From Diadophis punctatus similis (taxonomy: Eukaryota > Chordata > Lepidosauria > Squamata > Dipsadidae): a stretch of 64,000 nucleotides of DNA. The notes below the pieces were generated by a model. That model ran no database searches, was not told the DNA's origin, and worked only from the letters and a program-made list of their open reading frames with translations. The stretch's first letter is position 1. The number at the start of each line of letters is the position of its first letter. Below are positions 1 through 12,060 of the stretch, one piece after another. The stretch covers positions 10,867,953 to 10,931,952 of the forward strand of contig JALIGW010000025.1 in NCBI GenBank assembly GCA_023053685.1, given 5' to 3'. A program made the translations under genes and the position numbers.

Positions 1-429
1 TTGGGCTTCCTTTGGATGGGGACGCTATCAACAAAACTGCCTTGACCTGCCTCCTACTCTTCAGTTGATAAAGAAGATGTGGCTCAAAGCCAAAGGCTAA
101 GGTTGATCAAAGGGTGTAGGAAGAAATAATAACAAATAAAATCAAATAAAAACAATATGTATTATTTCTCCACTGCATTTCTTCTCAAAGAATCAAAACA
201 ATTTAGATGAGAACAATAAAAAGTTGTCAATAAAGCCAACAAGACAAAGACAAAGATGAAGCTCCTTCTGAAAGAAAGACAGGCAATAGGCAGGGATTCT
301 GAAAGACCCTGAAGATTTTGGTTCTGAAGCAGTTCTTCTGTAGGTGCTTTGGGGAACAGGTATCTTCCAATTGTTTCCTGAAGGAGGTCAGCAAAACCTC
401 AGCTGAGAATGCTCATCCACATTCAGGAA
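1..429. other. unassigned AT-rich sequence
   Basis: No open frame of note, no terminal repeats and no match to other repeats in the window. The last 8 bases (422-429) are the left target-site duplication of the next element. Confidence 0.5.
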
Positions 430-658
430 CAGAGGTGGTATTCAGCCGGTTCTATCCGGTTCGGGCGAACCGGTACTGCTGACTGCGGGGGGTGGGTGGG
501 CCAGGGGTGGGCCAGGGGTGGCCACCCATCCGCCCAGATGTAATGACGTCCCATTTATCCACGTTTTCGAGGCTGTGCGCATGCGCGGAAGGCTGTGCAC
601 ATGCGCTGAGGTGTGCGCTCACATTTGCAAACTGTTAGGGAAGGTAAGTGAATTCCTG
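430..658. mobile_element. hAT-A non-autonomous DNA transposon
   Basis: The element opens with CAGAGGTGGTATTC and ends in CCTG. The 8-bp duplication TTCAGGAA lies at 422-429 and 660-667; one base at the right edge is ambiguous. It holds the hallmarks of family hAT-A as seen across this window: a CCGGTTCGGGCGAACCGG core near the left end and GCGCATGCGC-type CpG motifs in the middle. The 8-bp duplication and CAG...CTG ends are those of the hAT superfamily. No transposase is encoded, so it was presumably mobilised in trans. The small open frame from 518 lies inside it and is not a gene. Confidence 0.8.
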
Positions 659-960
659 ATTCAGGAATGTCCATTGATGAAGAGAAAGACACACTCCTGG
701 CTATACCATACACAAAGCTTACTCATGGGATCTTGGCAGAGCTTTCCTGAGTATCCTTAGTGTAGGTGAGTTGGATGGTGATTGTTTTAGTATTTCAGGA
801 AGGATCTCTGATCTCTATGTTCTCAGCTCCACTGAATCCTCCAGAGATCCCCCAAATTGATTCTTTTCCATTCAGCAACTACTACTTTCTATTTCTGGAT
901 GGTTTGTATCAAGGCATGCAAATGCAGAACTGTACATAGATATTTTATTATTATTTTGAT
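659..960. other. unassigned sequence
   Basis: About 300 bases with no recognisable repeat or gene; starts with the right duplication of the preceding hAT-A copy. Confidence 0.4.
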
Positions 961-1330
961 TGGTCACACAGTCAGTCAAATGTTTAGACCAGGTTTGGTC
1001 TTTTTATCAAGTCCTTCCTGAGGACTTAGGAGGAGCTGATGTTGATATTTCACGGTGTTAAATTATTATTACGGTTTGTCACAGTCCGCCAGATGTTCAG
1101 ACTGGATTTGGCACTTTTAACCACTTGTCAAGTCCTACCAAAGGACCTAGGATGGGCAGGTGTTGATATTTCGTGGTGTTAAATGATTATTATGGTGCGT
1201 TGCACAGTCAGCCAGATGTTCAGACTGGATGTGGCATTTTATCCACTAGCGAGTCCTTTCCAAGTTGCTGGGACAGGCAGATGTTTTTGGACGGTATGAA
1301 AGGTATCATCACCGGATGTAAGCTGTTCCA
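961..1330. repeat. three-unit diverged tandem repeat, ~113-123 bp
   Basis: The phrase CACAGTCnGnCAnATGTT recurs at 967, 1080 and 1203. Each time it is followed by a 'caagtcct..c..aggac' block and, after the first two, a 'gatgttgatatttc' block. Spacings are 113 and 123 bp. The copies have clearly diverged, so the array is old. Short open frames on both strands here are by-products. The family was not recognised. Confidence 0.65.
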
Positions 1331-1937
1331 AGTAAAGCTACTTTTTGCAATTGACCAATGGTGATATTGATGATGACAATGGTGTTCAAGTGGTGACCCA
1401 GTTGTTTTATTATTAATTTTATTTAATCTGTAAAAGAGAAATAAAATATTAAAATATAGAATCTCTCTATTTCTTCCCCTATTCAGCCCAACACATTTCT
1501 CCAATACAATCAAAAGAGTTGGATCGCTGCAGGGAGAAAATTAAAACTTTTCTTCAAACCCAACATTGCAGGGGGGATAATAATATACTTGAGTTGGCAT
1601 CATGGGAAGACTTTATAACTTCTTCCCAATAATCTCAATCATCTTCAAAGGCAGCCCCTTCAGTTACAGAGAATTCCATGTGCTCATCTAACCACAGCTG
1701 TAAATCACACAATGATGGTGATCTATCTACCTTAAAAATATATGATGAAGAGGAAGGAGTCTGTAAGATTGTCCTACTTCCAGGTTGGAGGTGATAATTC
1801 CATCCAAGGTTGATTCACCTGATGACTCATTACAAGGAAGCTACACATTACTTAGCCTCCAGAGGTTATCCAAATACTCCTCTCTTTTTAATTCACATAG
1901 AGGAGAGCAAAGTGGGCAATTTTAAAAACAACACCAT
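1331..1937. other. unassigned sequence
   Basis: AT-rich, with no supported gene or repeat. Confidence 0.4.

Positions 1938-1976
<39 letters not shown>
1938..1976. repeat. (AAC)n microsatellite
   Basis: About 13 uninterrupted CAA/AAC triplets. They create the polyglutamine of a short open frame (1810-2007), which is not a gene. Confidence 0.9.
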
Positions 1977-3175
1977 CAAATCCCATGACTTTTGTACTAG
2001 TACCTGATGTTAAGATGCAAATGTAAGAGGGGCGGAATTTGCATTTTGATGTTGCAACTCTATGGCATCTTTTTTAGGTTTTTTTCCCCATCTTTGTAGT
2101 GAGCCCTGGATGTCTTTTTTGGGGGGGGAAGGGAATCCTGTTGATATAACTTCTGAAGTGGGGGAATAAGGAGGCCAAAGAAGTGGACCTCTTTACAGAA
2201 TATTCCCTCTTTCCCATTGATCAGTAGAGTGACAATTCAGAAACAATTAATAATTAATAAACAACAGCAAATATACTTGATTGACCACACAATGGAAGCC
2301 AGCATCCAATTGTAGCTTTCAAGTTTCTACTCCCATGTTCTTGTTTTGCTGTGAGTATTATGAAGCAGTGTGCCAAATCACATTTATTCCAGAATTGAGT
2401 GGATAATCAAAGTGCCTTCTTCTCAGCAACAAGTAAGTTACAACAAATTCAGAATGAATTTGGGACAACTGGGGTTAAATTGGGGGCAAAAATAGCTTCA
2501 GTTTATGACTGTGTAAACAGCTTACAGGCTTAAGCCCTTCTTCAAAATTCCACCTGAAAGTATCCACTGCTTATGATTGCCATCAAACATGCATTTCCAA
2601 AGATTCTTAATATTTAAAAAGCAGTTTAAAAAATCAAAAAGTGATTAAGAAAAGATGTTCGGCCAAGCTTTATGTCCATACAGGCTACATTATAGTTGTG
2701 GGCAAAGATGGAATGCCTTGATTCCGAGCTGCTTCACTCTCCAGCCAACTGAAAAAAACCTCATTTCTTGCTTTCTACTTGTAAGGAGTAACCATCCAGA
2801 GTCCATGTGGGCAATCCTATGCTCTCTCCTTTCTCCTGAGAGATTTCACAACCAAAATCCATTCTCTGATTGGCAATGTCAGATGTAATCTCATTCCTGT
2901 TCCTTCAGGGATGTCTAACTTGTCATGGCCTCATCAGAGGTGAACTTGGGCTGTGTTTGGATTGTTGGGCCATGAACTGTTGATGTAGCTGGAGCAATTC
3001 TTGCCTAATGGAGCAATATTGCCATAAGGTAACCTTATGTCCCAACCCACCATCTTCTCATCCCACCACTGGGAGGAATAAACAAAGGACCGTTTGAACC
3101 ATTTATTCCACTTTGCCTGTTTTTTAGGAATAGATGGACCATTTTCATTGCTTCTCAAATTATATACAATATATA
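1977..3175. other. unassigned intergenic sequence
   Basis: About 1.2 kb without terminal repeats, tandem structure or a plausible exon. The longest frames are short and show no recognisable domain. Confidence 0.4.
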
Positions 3176-4161
3176 CCGTATTTTTCGGAGTATAAGATGC
3201 ACCGAAGTATAAGACGCACCTTAGTTTTGGGGGAGGAAAACAAGGAAAAAAAGCCTCTGCCTCCCAGCAATTTGCCAAACAGCAAACAGCAAACAGCACA
3301 GATGATATACACTGTTTGCTGTGTATTTCTGTGCATGTGTGCTTGACCCATAGAAATAGCAAAGAATTGGAGAAATGTACATTATGGCAGTATATTAATC
3401 CCAGAAAGTTTTCTTAAATGTAATCACACTAACTCCTCCCAATTATTTAAATAGATCTACTCCAAACATGACTAAGTCAGGGTTTAATTCAGCTGCCTTA
3501 TTTTAATACTAATACTTAATACTAAAACAGGACATTTCAGATTATACTTTTACAGATCTTTAAAATTGATGTGGCTTTCTGGAAGGCTTTCTGCTATTTA
3601 AAAGAAGATACAATAGCACTGGGCCTCTTCAGAGCAAGAATTTATTTTAAAAAGCTTCTTCATTTTGTTAAGTTGTCTAGAACAATAATAAAGCAGTCTT
3701 TAAAAAATAAGTCTTATAATTTGAACACTCTACAAACATTTAACAAAACAACATATTAACAGAATCTGCCTCTACCTAGGATAGAACTCACAACCTCCTG
3801 ACTGTGAGGCAAGAGCTCTACCTCTAGGCTATAGCAGCTGTAGCTTACCTCCTTGCAATTTCAGCAGTGTAACATTGACAGCAGTTTATCTCCCAGCATT
3901 TTGTCTCATTAAAGCCACCGTAGTTAGTTTCATTTTACCACCTGGCTTGCAAGCCTGTCAACTGTAGGTCGGGAGGCAAGTAATCTCTTAGTGTGCTAAT
4001 AAGGCTTTGCCCTGTTTGCTGCAAAGAGGTAAATTGCTGGCAGGCAGAGGCCAAAGGGTGGGGGTGGCTGGGTGGGGCTACATTCAGTGTATAAGACGCA
4101 CCCAAATTTTCACCCTCTTTTTGAGGGTAAAAAGGTGCATCTCATACTCCGAAAAATATGG
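3176..4161. mobile_element. mariner-like non-autonomous element, copy 1 (~986 bp)
   Basis: Terminal inverted repeats start CCGTATTTTTCGGAGTATAA and end in its complement, with a TA dinucleotide on each side (3174-3175 and 4162-4163). TA duplication is the Tc1/mariner signature. A second copy of nearly the same length lies at 37797-38792 and aligns along its whole length. The interior includes a polymerase III-like tRNA-type segment on the minus strand near 3758-3850, shared by both copies. No transposase frame is present. Confidence 0.75.
3758..3855 (-). repeat. tRNA-like (SINE-type) segment carried in the mariner-like element
   Basis: Read on the minus strand this segment has an A-box-like TAGAGGTAGAGCTC and a B-box-like GTGAGTTCTATCC about 30 bases apart, as in tRNA-derived SINE heads. 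The same segment is at 38389-38480 in the second copy, so it was part of the element before amplification. It lacks a good acceptor stem and is not proposed as a functional tRNA. Confidence 0.5.
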
Positions 4162-4980
4162 TAATCTTTGCTGCTGGCTAGCCATGAGCTCTGCCTGTAT
4201 ATATCCTGGTTAGTATTTGTTTTTCTCTTCTGACATCTGGAACTCACAGCTGCAATAAATGCGTTTCACTTTTCTTTTACATCTACGGAGTCATGTATTT
4301 AAAAACTATTTTGTTTTCTACAGGGTTTTGTTTAAAACACATACAAAGGCTTGCATTTGTCGACCTCAGTTGCTAATGATAAAGAAAATGGCTTCTTTTA
4401 TTATTTTGAATCATAATGGGCAGTATTTTAATTATTATGTTAATTACTGCAGCTAGCCGTAGCTGATACACTGAATGTAAACATTGTCTTTGACTATAAA
4501 AATTGCATTTATTACATTGAATAGAAAATGGGTAACCAGCCTTAAGACGGCATCTAAAGAAGTATTAATTAATGGCATACTTGTGGATGCACAGTGCATC
4601 TTGCTAGCTACTCAGGAAAATGCACTTTGAAATGTGTCCTGCTTTGGAAGCATCACAGTGCACTCTACAGGGATCCTCCTCCAAGTACAAGGGAAGATAA
4701 TCCTTATTTGATTACACAGACAGAATCACAGGGTATTAGAGTTGCCAGGGTACAATGCCTGGGAAAGCCTGCTAGCCATTTAGAAGGACAAATGTAATCC
4801 AATTGAAGTCAATAGAAATTTAGCCATTGATGGAAGCAGAATCTAAACAGAACTCCTGTTTTCTTTCTGTATAAGCAGAAGCCAAGAGCTGTCTTTTAGT
4901 TAAAGCTTGTCCAAATTATTATTTTTTAAAGCGAATTGCTTCCCTGTCCACAGTTTCTGACCATTTATAATGGATAGATA
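4162..4980. other. unassigned sequence
   Basis: AT-rich, no supported feature. Confidence 0.4.
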
Positions 4981-5019
4981 GGAGAGGGAGGGAGGGAGGG
5001 AGGGAGGGAGGGAGGGAGG

Positions 5020-5092
<73 letters not shown>
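4981..5092. repeat. (GGGA)n-(GA)n purine microsatellite
   Basis: A GGGA block of about 45 bases passes into GA dinucleotides. The minus strand reads as SLSLSL/PPSL open frames, which are artefacts. Confidence 0.95.
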
Positions 5093-5195
5093 ACATAAAT
5101 ATTATGTAGCAAAGGACATCTGATGAAATGAGCTGTTGTCTTTCAGTCATTTTTAAAAAATAGATTCATGTTTGACACTTATCACAAGGTAAAAG

Positions 5196-6300
5196 ACTAA
5201 GAAAGCTAAATAAATAAATTTATTTATGCTTATCTCACAAAAAGTTATTCTGGGTGGTGTACAATAGTTAATTAAAACAATAAATATATGAAAGCATGCA
5301 TTATTTTTAAAATTAAAAAGATATAAGAGAAAATTAATGTTAATGATAGCAAAGGAGTCACCTTAAGAACTCATTGGTTCCCTGGGATCCCCAAGCCTGA
5401 TGACATAGTCAGGTCTTGAAGGACTCCTAGAATGTTATGGAGGGGATGGAGCTAACCTCACTTTGGGGAGGGGGGAGATAATGTTCCATAACGGGGGCAC
5501 AACAGAGGAGATAGCCTGCCTCCTGGGACACACACACCCCATGTAGTTTCCTAGCAGATGGGATTCACAGTATGCCTTCCAGTGGTGGGATTCTAAAATT
5601 TTACTACCGGTTCTGTGGGCGTGGTTTGGTGGGCATGGTGTGGCTTGGTGGGTGTGGCTTGGTGGGCGAAGGATACTGCAAAATCTCAATTTCCTCCCGA
5701 TCAGCTGGGATTTGGGAGGCAGAGAATAGATGGGGGCGGGGCCAGTCAGAGGTGGTATTTACCGGTTCTCCAAACTACTCAAAATTTCTGCTACCAGTTC
5801 TCCAGAACTGGTCAGAACCTGCTGAATCCCACCTCTGATGCCTTCTCTATCTGATGTGTGGGACAGGCAGATATAATTGGGAAGAGGTGGTCCCTCAAAT
5901 AACCCAGCTCCATGCTATGAAGAGCTTTAGGTTAAAGTCATCTCCTTGAATTGGACCCTGAAGCAAACTGGCAACCAATGCAGCTCACAGAACAGAGGTG
6001 TAACATGTGCTGTTCTAGAGGCACACAAAAAATGTCTGCACCATATTTCATGAATTGCTGTGTCATTTCCATAAACTCAGGACCAGTGAACTCAAGCAAA
6101 GTCTAGACAAGATAATGATATAGAAGACAGATGGTTCATCTGGGAGATAATCAAACCTGAAGTCTGAGAAGGTTTGACATTCAGTGGCCCTATAGATGGA
6201 ACTGGTATTTCTGTTCCTCAAGACTGGGGAAGGGCATTGCTCTGGTGAAGGACATTTGGAGGGCCAGATAGTCCCTGACACTATCTAAGGATATTGTCTA
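5196..6300 (-). mobile_element. decayed L2 LINE, 3' portion
   Basis: Minus-strand L2 remnant. The 3' (TTTA)-type tail is near 5205-5225. The stretch 5910-6010 aligns with the L2 at 18940-19035, sharing 'cttgaattgga.cc' and 'ggcaaccaatgcagct'. It is interrupted by a hAT-A copy at 5580-5837, with L2 sequence resuming on both sides. It is heavily diverged with no open frame of useful length. Confidence 0.6.
5580..5837. mobile_element. hAT-A element nested in L2
   Basis: Starts CAGTGGTGGGATTC and ends GAATCCCACCTCTG. A perfect 8-bp duplication ATGCCTTC flanks it (5572-5579 and 5838-5845). It contains two CCGGTTCT blocks and GGGCGTGG repeats. It sits in an older L2 fragment, which gives the relative insertion order. 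Confidence 0.88.
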
Positions 6301-6568
6301 GAGTTATTTGTCGTCTTTGGAGACTCCAGAAAGCACTTTTTGTCCATTCAGGTTGCCCACTGCTACCCATAGGGCTGTCTATTACACAATCATGCTGCCT
6401 TTACAGACATTTCCAATAGTTCTAACTGGGGCTGGCAAATAGCTCAGATAGCTACTTCGATTCCCACTCTGTTTCCAGTTAGAAGGCAAAGACTAATGGG
6501 GATCCAGGTATATAAAAAAGGACACATCAACTCATAGCTTTATTACAATCATTGACTGGGGTGCAGTC
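6301..6568. other. unassigned sequence
   Basis: No recognisable element; lies between the decayed L2 and a pair of SINEs. Confidence 0.35.
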
Positions 6569-6770
6569 AATTAAAACAGTATAGTAGTGAAGGTGCTGGC
6601 CTAGAACCAGGAAATTGTGAGTTCTAGTCCTGTCTGAGGCATGAAAGCTAGCTGGGTGACTTTGGTCCAGTCACTCAATGACCTCACAGGGCTATTGTGA
6701 GGAAAATAGGAGGAAGAAAGAGTATTAGGAATGTTCACCATCTTGAGTTACTTATAAAGTAATAGCAATA
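6569..6770 (+). repeat. tRNA-derived SINE
   Basis: B-box-like GTGAGTTCTAGTCC sits near 6618, followed by 'gggtgactttggtccagtcactc' and 'ctcacagggctattgtgaggaaaatagg', the body typical of squamate tRNA-derived SINEs with an L2/MIR-like 3' half. It abuts a second SINE of another family in the opposite orientation. Confidence 0.6.
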
Positions 6771-6978
6771 AAAAGTGTTATAGACTGCCCCATAGCATTT
6801 TACAACCCTCTCTAAGCAGCTTACAGAGTCAACATATTGCCCCCACAATCTGGGTCTTCATTTTACTGACCTCAGAAAGATGGAAGGCCGAGTCAACTTT
6901 GAGCCCTGTCAGGATTGAACTCCAGGTTGTGGACAGAGTTTGCCTGCAATACTGCACTTTAACCACTGAGCCACCTAA
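6765..6978 (-). repeat. tRNA-derived SINE, (CTATTG)n-tailed family
   Basis: Minus strand. It shares with the copies at 9084, 17398 and 14857 the blocks 'ccctctctaagc.g.ttacag', 'ttgcccccacaatctgggtc' and 'ttaaccactg.gccac'. The head (tRNA-like) end is at the right and the tail at the left. Diverged. Confidence 0.7.
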
Positions 6979-8937
6979 TAAAGGCAGAATACAAATCTAA
7001 TATATACATAAAAGACAATTATATTTATAAAAACATGAGTTTAAAAGAATCTTTTAAAAGGGATAGGACTGTTAGATGAATATAAGAATGCATTAAAAGT
7101 ATGTGGAAGACTATATCAAATTACACGATAATATGGTGAACTGGATGCTCATTAGGTCTAGTTTATGGCACAAGTCATCAACATCTGCCGAATTTTGAGC
7201 GATGCTGGCATAATCTGGTAAAATTGTAGGTTGTAATAGAATTGGGATTTGAAAGCAGCAGGGAAGTGTAGAGGTGTCCTGTGTCCCCTGGGTATTTCAC
7301 ACATGAATTGCTTAGATACTATGGTTTTTATTTGATAGCCTTCTCCAGCATTCCCACCTTTGTGCCTGAGATAAGTGAGAAACCTGATTTTTAACATGCT
7401 TTCCTCACAAAGGTTCATCTAAACTGAATCTGGAGACTTTGTATGACCAGAAGTTCTTCCCTTATCCTGGCTTTTCAACATAGCTGTAATACTGGCATTT
7501 TTCAATACTCTATTACTTTACAAAGGCTGCTGATTTCTTTTTCGAGTATGGTTATATTTTAATCTTGGATGTTTCTCAATTTAGATTTCAGTATCCATAA
7601 ATTTGAAGTGACATGAAAAATTATGGAAGATTCAGGCTGATAGTGGCTGGCAAGCATCACCAAATCCAGCCCATCAACCATGTCTCCAAATGGCCTAAAA
7701 TAAACGTCTTGTTATTGGACTGAAAAAAATGATCAAGTTCTGAAATCTGTAGCAGGCCATAATAAGTGACTGGAGGGCTCTGTTTAGTCCTGGCAGAAAT
7801 GGATTAATAAAAAGAAAGATCAAACCTGAAAACCACAATCTCTCTCTTTCTCATCCATTTGCCTTTTGCAGTAGAAAACTTTCATCAATCCTTATATATT
7901 TTATTTGATTCAGAATACAATGAGAGTGTTCCGTGACATTGAAATTAACAGTTTTTTATATGAACTGGAAATGGATGCAATCTCTTTGGTATCCGAGCTA
8001 GCAAATAATCCTTTCTGTTTTTATGCAGACAAAGAAGTGCTATAAAATATTTAATAGGTATTTGTAGACTGTGAGCACATTTGCCATTTAGAAGTTATAA
8101 AAACATAAGGAAAATACCTTCCCCTCTGGTGATATCTGGTGGTTGTTGTTGTTGTTTTTACAATGCCACAGTTTGAGGCGGGTGTGCACTTCACAATGCT
8201 CACAGGCACCTTTTCCCTTTTCCCTTTTTTTCCTACAACAACCTTGTAAATTAGGTGGGGCCGAGAGACACTGACTGGGAACGACCCAAATCACTAAAGG
8301 AATTTCCTCATCTGAAGGTCTTCCTGGTTTAATATCTTTAACCACTGCATTGCCAAGATTCTGGCAACCATTTTGATTTCTCATCAGGAGGGACCATTAT
8401 TATGTATCCTTCTGTTTTTTGTCTCTTAAAAATAGCACATTCAGCTGAGTATGGAATTAGTTCGCTCCTTGTGGTACACTATGGATAGTACATGAGCGTG
8501 AACCGAACAGATTAGCAATTTTGGGCAGCCAAACAACTATTCTGTATTAACATTGCAGTCTCCTGGCAAATGTGCCATCGCCACATACTAAATAAAGAAA
8601 TAATGCACATACAGCAATGAGGAAAGAATTGTTCCAATGGCACTAGCGTTTGACCATTAGGGATTGCAAATCCAGATGCTAAATACTACCTGTACCTTTT
8701 TGGGGCAGGTGAATTATGGTACAGGAGCAGCTCTGCGCGTGCTGCCCATTTGTGTCTTTTTACTGTTTTCCTATCCATTAATGACAAACTCCAGGGCAAG
8801 TTAGAAATCATTTAAAACAATGCAACTTTGCCTCAGCAGTCCAAGTGCTCTTTTAAAGTAACTAAGAATTCTCCTGAATTCTCTAGAAGAGAGTTGAATT
8901 CTTCAGCAGCAGTATGGAAAAATATGGATAATGTTGC
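6979..8937. other. unassigned intergenic sequence
   Basis: Nearly 2 kb without terminal repeats or tandem arrays beyond a short GTT run near 8145. A minus-strand frame of 86 codons (7158-7418) has no recognised domain and no splice context, and I do not call it a gene. Confidence 0.4.
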
Positions 8938-9568
8938 AAGTAGTCCTTGACTTACAATTGTTAACAGAACACAGGATTTCTGTTGTGAATCATGACGTTT
9001 ATAAATTGAGGTGCCCACATTACTAAATGGTTTTACAACCTTTATTGAGGCTAACATTTGTTGTGCAAATGCTGCAGTCGTTAATAGCAATAGCACTCAG
9101 ACTTATATATCGCTTCCCAGTGCTTTACAGCCCTCTCTAAGCGGTTTACAGAGTTCAGCATATTGCCCCCAACAATCTGGGTCCTCATTTTACCGACCTC
9201 GAAGGATGGAAGGCTGAGTCAACCTTGAGCCCGGTGAGGATCAAACTGCTGGCAATCAGCAGAATTTGCCTGGAATATTGCATTCTAACCACTGCACCAC
9301 TACAGCTCTTTAAGCAAGTCAATGCATTCCTATAGGTGGTTTTTTTGGGGGGGGCAGTTTTTTGGGGGAAAAAACCCATTGTAAATCGTGTCACATGACT
9401 GTGGAACACAGTCACAAAAGCAAGCTAGTTGCCAGATGCCCAAAAGGTTAGTCATGCGACTATGAGGGGCTGGCACCATTGGAACTCCAGAACAGGATCA
9501 GTAAGTACCTTTGGCGGGGGGGTGTCCATCTTAACTTTAAACAGTCAGTAAGTGAGGATTACCTGTAA
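8938..9568. mobile_element. Tigger-like MITE, interrupted by a SINE
   Basis: Ends CAAGTAGTCCTTGACTTAC (left) and GTAAGTGAGGATTACCTG (right) are the inverted termini of a family present at least six times here. The interior shows the family's 'gcagtcgttaa', 'tcacatgact' and 'cagtcagtaagtg' blocks. A SINE at 9084-9309 splits it. The CAGGTAGTCCTCGACTTAC-type terminus resembles pogo/Tigger elements; that assignment is from memory of the family and is moderate. Confidence 0.65.
9084..9309 (-). repeat. tRNA-derived SINE nested in Tigger-like MITE
   Basis: Minus-strand SINE with TAGCAATAGCAC tail and head 'attctaaccactgcaccac'. Host MITE sequence 'gtcgttaa' precedes it and 'ttaagcaagtca' follows, so the SINE inserted at a TTAA-containing site in the MITE. 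Confidence 0.8.
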
Positions 9569-10535
9569 TGAGATAGTTCTAAGTAGTGGCATATTTTCCT
9601 AAGGGTTGCATGAAATACTTGTGGGGGGGGGGAAACAGCTGGTGGCTTTAATAAGTGACGGGGAGATGCTGTGTGCTCAACCTTGCATGAAGTCCAAAGC
9701 GTTTCTTCTACATCATTTCCGAAAGTGTGCACATAGCCTGAATCCAAAGCAGACAGCCTAACAGCAGTCCTCATGTAGAACATGAGTGATCTTAAATGAC
9801 TGTCTAGTTACATAAACTGAGTAATGAGGTGGGTGCTTTGTTGTTTCAAGCATAGTAGGAAATGTCATAAGACCCGTGAAACAAATGACAGAACAGAAGC
9901 ATCTAAACTAGCTGCACAAGCTTTCTGAAGGGTAAATGATTTGCTAATTGAACTTTCTCCAGTTCATTGAATTAGACTATTATAGAAAATTGACTGACCT
10001 CTGGCTCACTGTCCTTTCCTTTTCCTCTTTCAAGAGAACCCAGCCAAAATCTGGTTATCTTCACTTTCTTCCATGTTGCTGCCTCATTTTGTAGTGGGGT
10101 GGGGCAAGACATAGCTAATTCCCTGAAGACTGGGGAACAAAAGAGCAGGCGGGCAGGAAAATATTTAGAGATAAGAAAAATACTAAAAGGAATGTTAAAC
10201 ATTTTTAAAAAAACAACCCTCACTTTTCAACTCCATCATGAAAGAAACAAATGACTGATGATATGACAGACATCGAGATAGCCTCCTGAGGCATATACAG
10301 AAATGTTGGGCCATAATATGTTTGTTACTGTCATCACCTCTTGCCATAACTTGTCAGAAAAGTTTGCTTAACAGATTCAATAGGCAACCCGTGGCTTGGT
10401 GTGAGTGCTCCAAACAATTCATCTTGCACTGGCTGGTTTCAGAAGACTGAAAAATTGTCAGAGAATGAGGCAGGTTTATCTGCAAATATGGCTGACAGAT
10501 TCAAGAACGTGCTGAAGTAGAACATTAGAATTTCT
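9569..10535. other. unassigned sequence
   Basis: No supported gene or repeat. Confidence 0.4.
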
Positions 10536-10833
10536 GCTCCTTCCCCACACCTTCCTCCCTCCCTCCCTCTCTCCCCCTCCCCCTCCCTCTCCCTCTCTCC
10601 CTCCCCCTCCCCCCTCTCTCTCTCCCTCTCTCCGTCTCTCCCTCCCTCCCCCTCTCCCCTCCCTCCCTCCCCCTCTCCCCTCCCTCCCTCTCCCCTCCCT
10701 CCCTCCCTCGCTCTCCTCCACTCCCCCTCTCACTCTCTCCTCTGTCCCCCTTCATCCCCCTCTGTCCCCCCTCCCTCTCTCTCCCCCTCCCTTCCCTCCC
10801 TCCCTCCTTCTCCCTCTCCCCTCCCCCCCTCTC
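10536..10833. repeat. long polypyrimidine tract (CCCT/CTCC)n
   Basis: About 300 bases of almost pure C/T, with only a few purines near the left edge and at isolated points. The minus strand reads as arginine/glutamate/glycine-rich open frames up to 85 codons, which are artefacts. Such mirror-rich tracts can adopt triplex (H-DNA) structures. Confidence 0.9.
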
Positions 10834-11190
10834 AACTTATGGCTGTAATTTAGTCTATAATTATGGGCATAAATTGTGGCAGTTGTTAAACATCTCATCA
10901 CATGACCATGCCTGATTTTATTACCTTTTTTATAGCGGTTGTTAAGCAAACACTATAGTTGTTAAAAGAACGCTGCAGTTATTAAACGAACACAGCAATC
11001 ATTAATGCAACCCATTCAAATGGACATTGCAAATGGCTGTAAACACAGGTTAGTTAGCAAGTGCGCAAAATACAATCACATGACTGAAGGGGGATTGGAA
11101 CTTTGAAACTGGATCGTAAGTAGCTGTGGAGAGGTCCATTGTCACTTTGAATGGTCACTAAGCAACCAGACGTAAGTTGAGGACTATCTG
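10831..11190. mobile_element. Tigger-like MITE
   Basis: Carries family blocks: 'cagttgttaaacatctcatcacatgacc', repeated 'gttgttaa' and 'gttaaa.gaac' motifs, 'tcactttgaatggtcactaa', and the right end GTAAGTTGAGGACTATCTGG. The left end merges with the polypyrimidine tract and has lost its terminus. Confidence 0.65.
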
Positions 11191-11975
11191 GTTTTCTTGC
11201 AGACATTTCATTACCAATTTACTAATAATTTGCAACACTACTTCTTGACTGAGAGCAAGGGTGTAAAATGAAATTTGCCACCGATTTCTCAGAGATAATT
11301 CTGTGTACTTGCAGAGATAATAACATATATCTACTTGGGAAACCTCTGTAAAAATGTATTAAAGGTTTTTAAAAGAGATGTCAAACACATGGAGAAATGC
11401 ATATATTAGAACATACACAGACATGCTTACACACCCAGTCTCTTACATTAAGGAAAGCTATGTACAAAGAGAAAGCTATGTTGACAGCAACCCTTGAATT
11501 TAATTGATCTTCTTTAACAGGATTTGGACTTAACTGATAACCTGGGCTGGATCCAAGGGCAGTGCTAGATTTGATGCCACCCAGGGCCTACTTCACTACT
11601 CATTTCTGCTCTCCGTTGCCTCTAAGGCTCCCAGTATATGATCCTTAGCTTATATGCAATTTCTCAGCTTGTTTTGGGAATCTGCCATGGTTGTAGCTTT
11701 TGGGAATTGCCTTCAGTTACAGTTTGGATTACCAAACTCAAACACCCATAGAGCAGGACGTAACAGGAGTTAATGCTGTGTCTTCCTCTTTGGCTGTGGC
11801 TCCTATTTCTTTATTTTCTCATTTCCTTTTGGACCAGGCTGTTGTGTTCTGCCTTTGGAGATTCTTCTGCTAAGTGTCAGAGGAAGTTGCAGCTTCACAC
11901 AGCAGTTAAGTAACAGTTTTAGCACTTCCTGAATTCTCCATTTTTATTTATCCCCATTTCTCTCCTAATTCTTTC
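11191..11975. other. unassigned sequence
   Basis: No supported feature. Confidence 0.4.
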
Positions 11976-12060
11976 TTAATTTAATTTAATTTAATTTATT
12001 GTATTTCTATGCCGCCCAACTCCCGAAGGCCTCTTGACACATATTCTTGATTCCTATCTG
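11976..12060 (-). mobile_element. L2 LINE 3' end fragment
   Basis: A (TTTAA)n-type tail followed by CTATGCCGCCCAACTCCCG, the L2 3' terminus seen at 18565-18590. It is an 85-bp stub on the minus strand. Confidence 0.7.

Noticed and set aside
1810..2007. Polyglutamine small protein
   Set aside because: The only feature is an (AAC)n microsatellite; no codon or splice support.
3758..3855. Functional tRNA gene
   Set aside because: A and B boxes are present, but no acceptor-stem pairing is evident and the segment is repeated inside both mariner-like copies.
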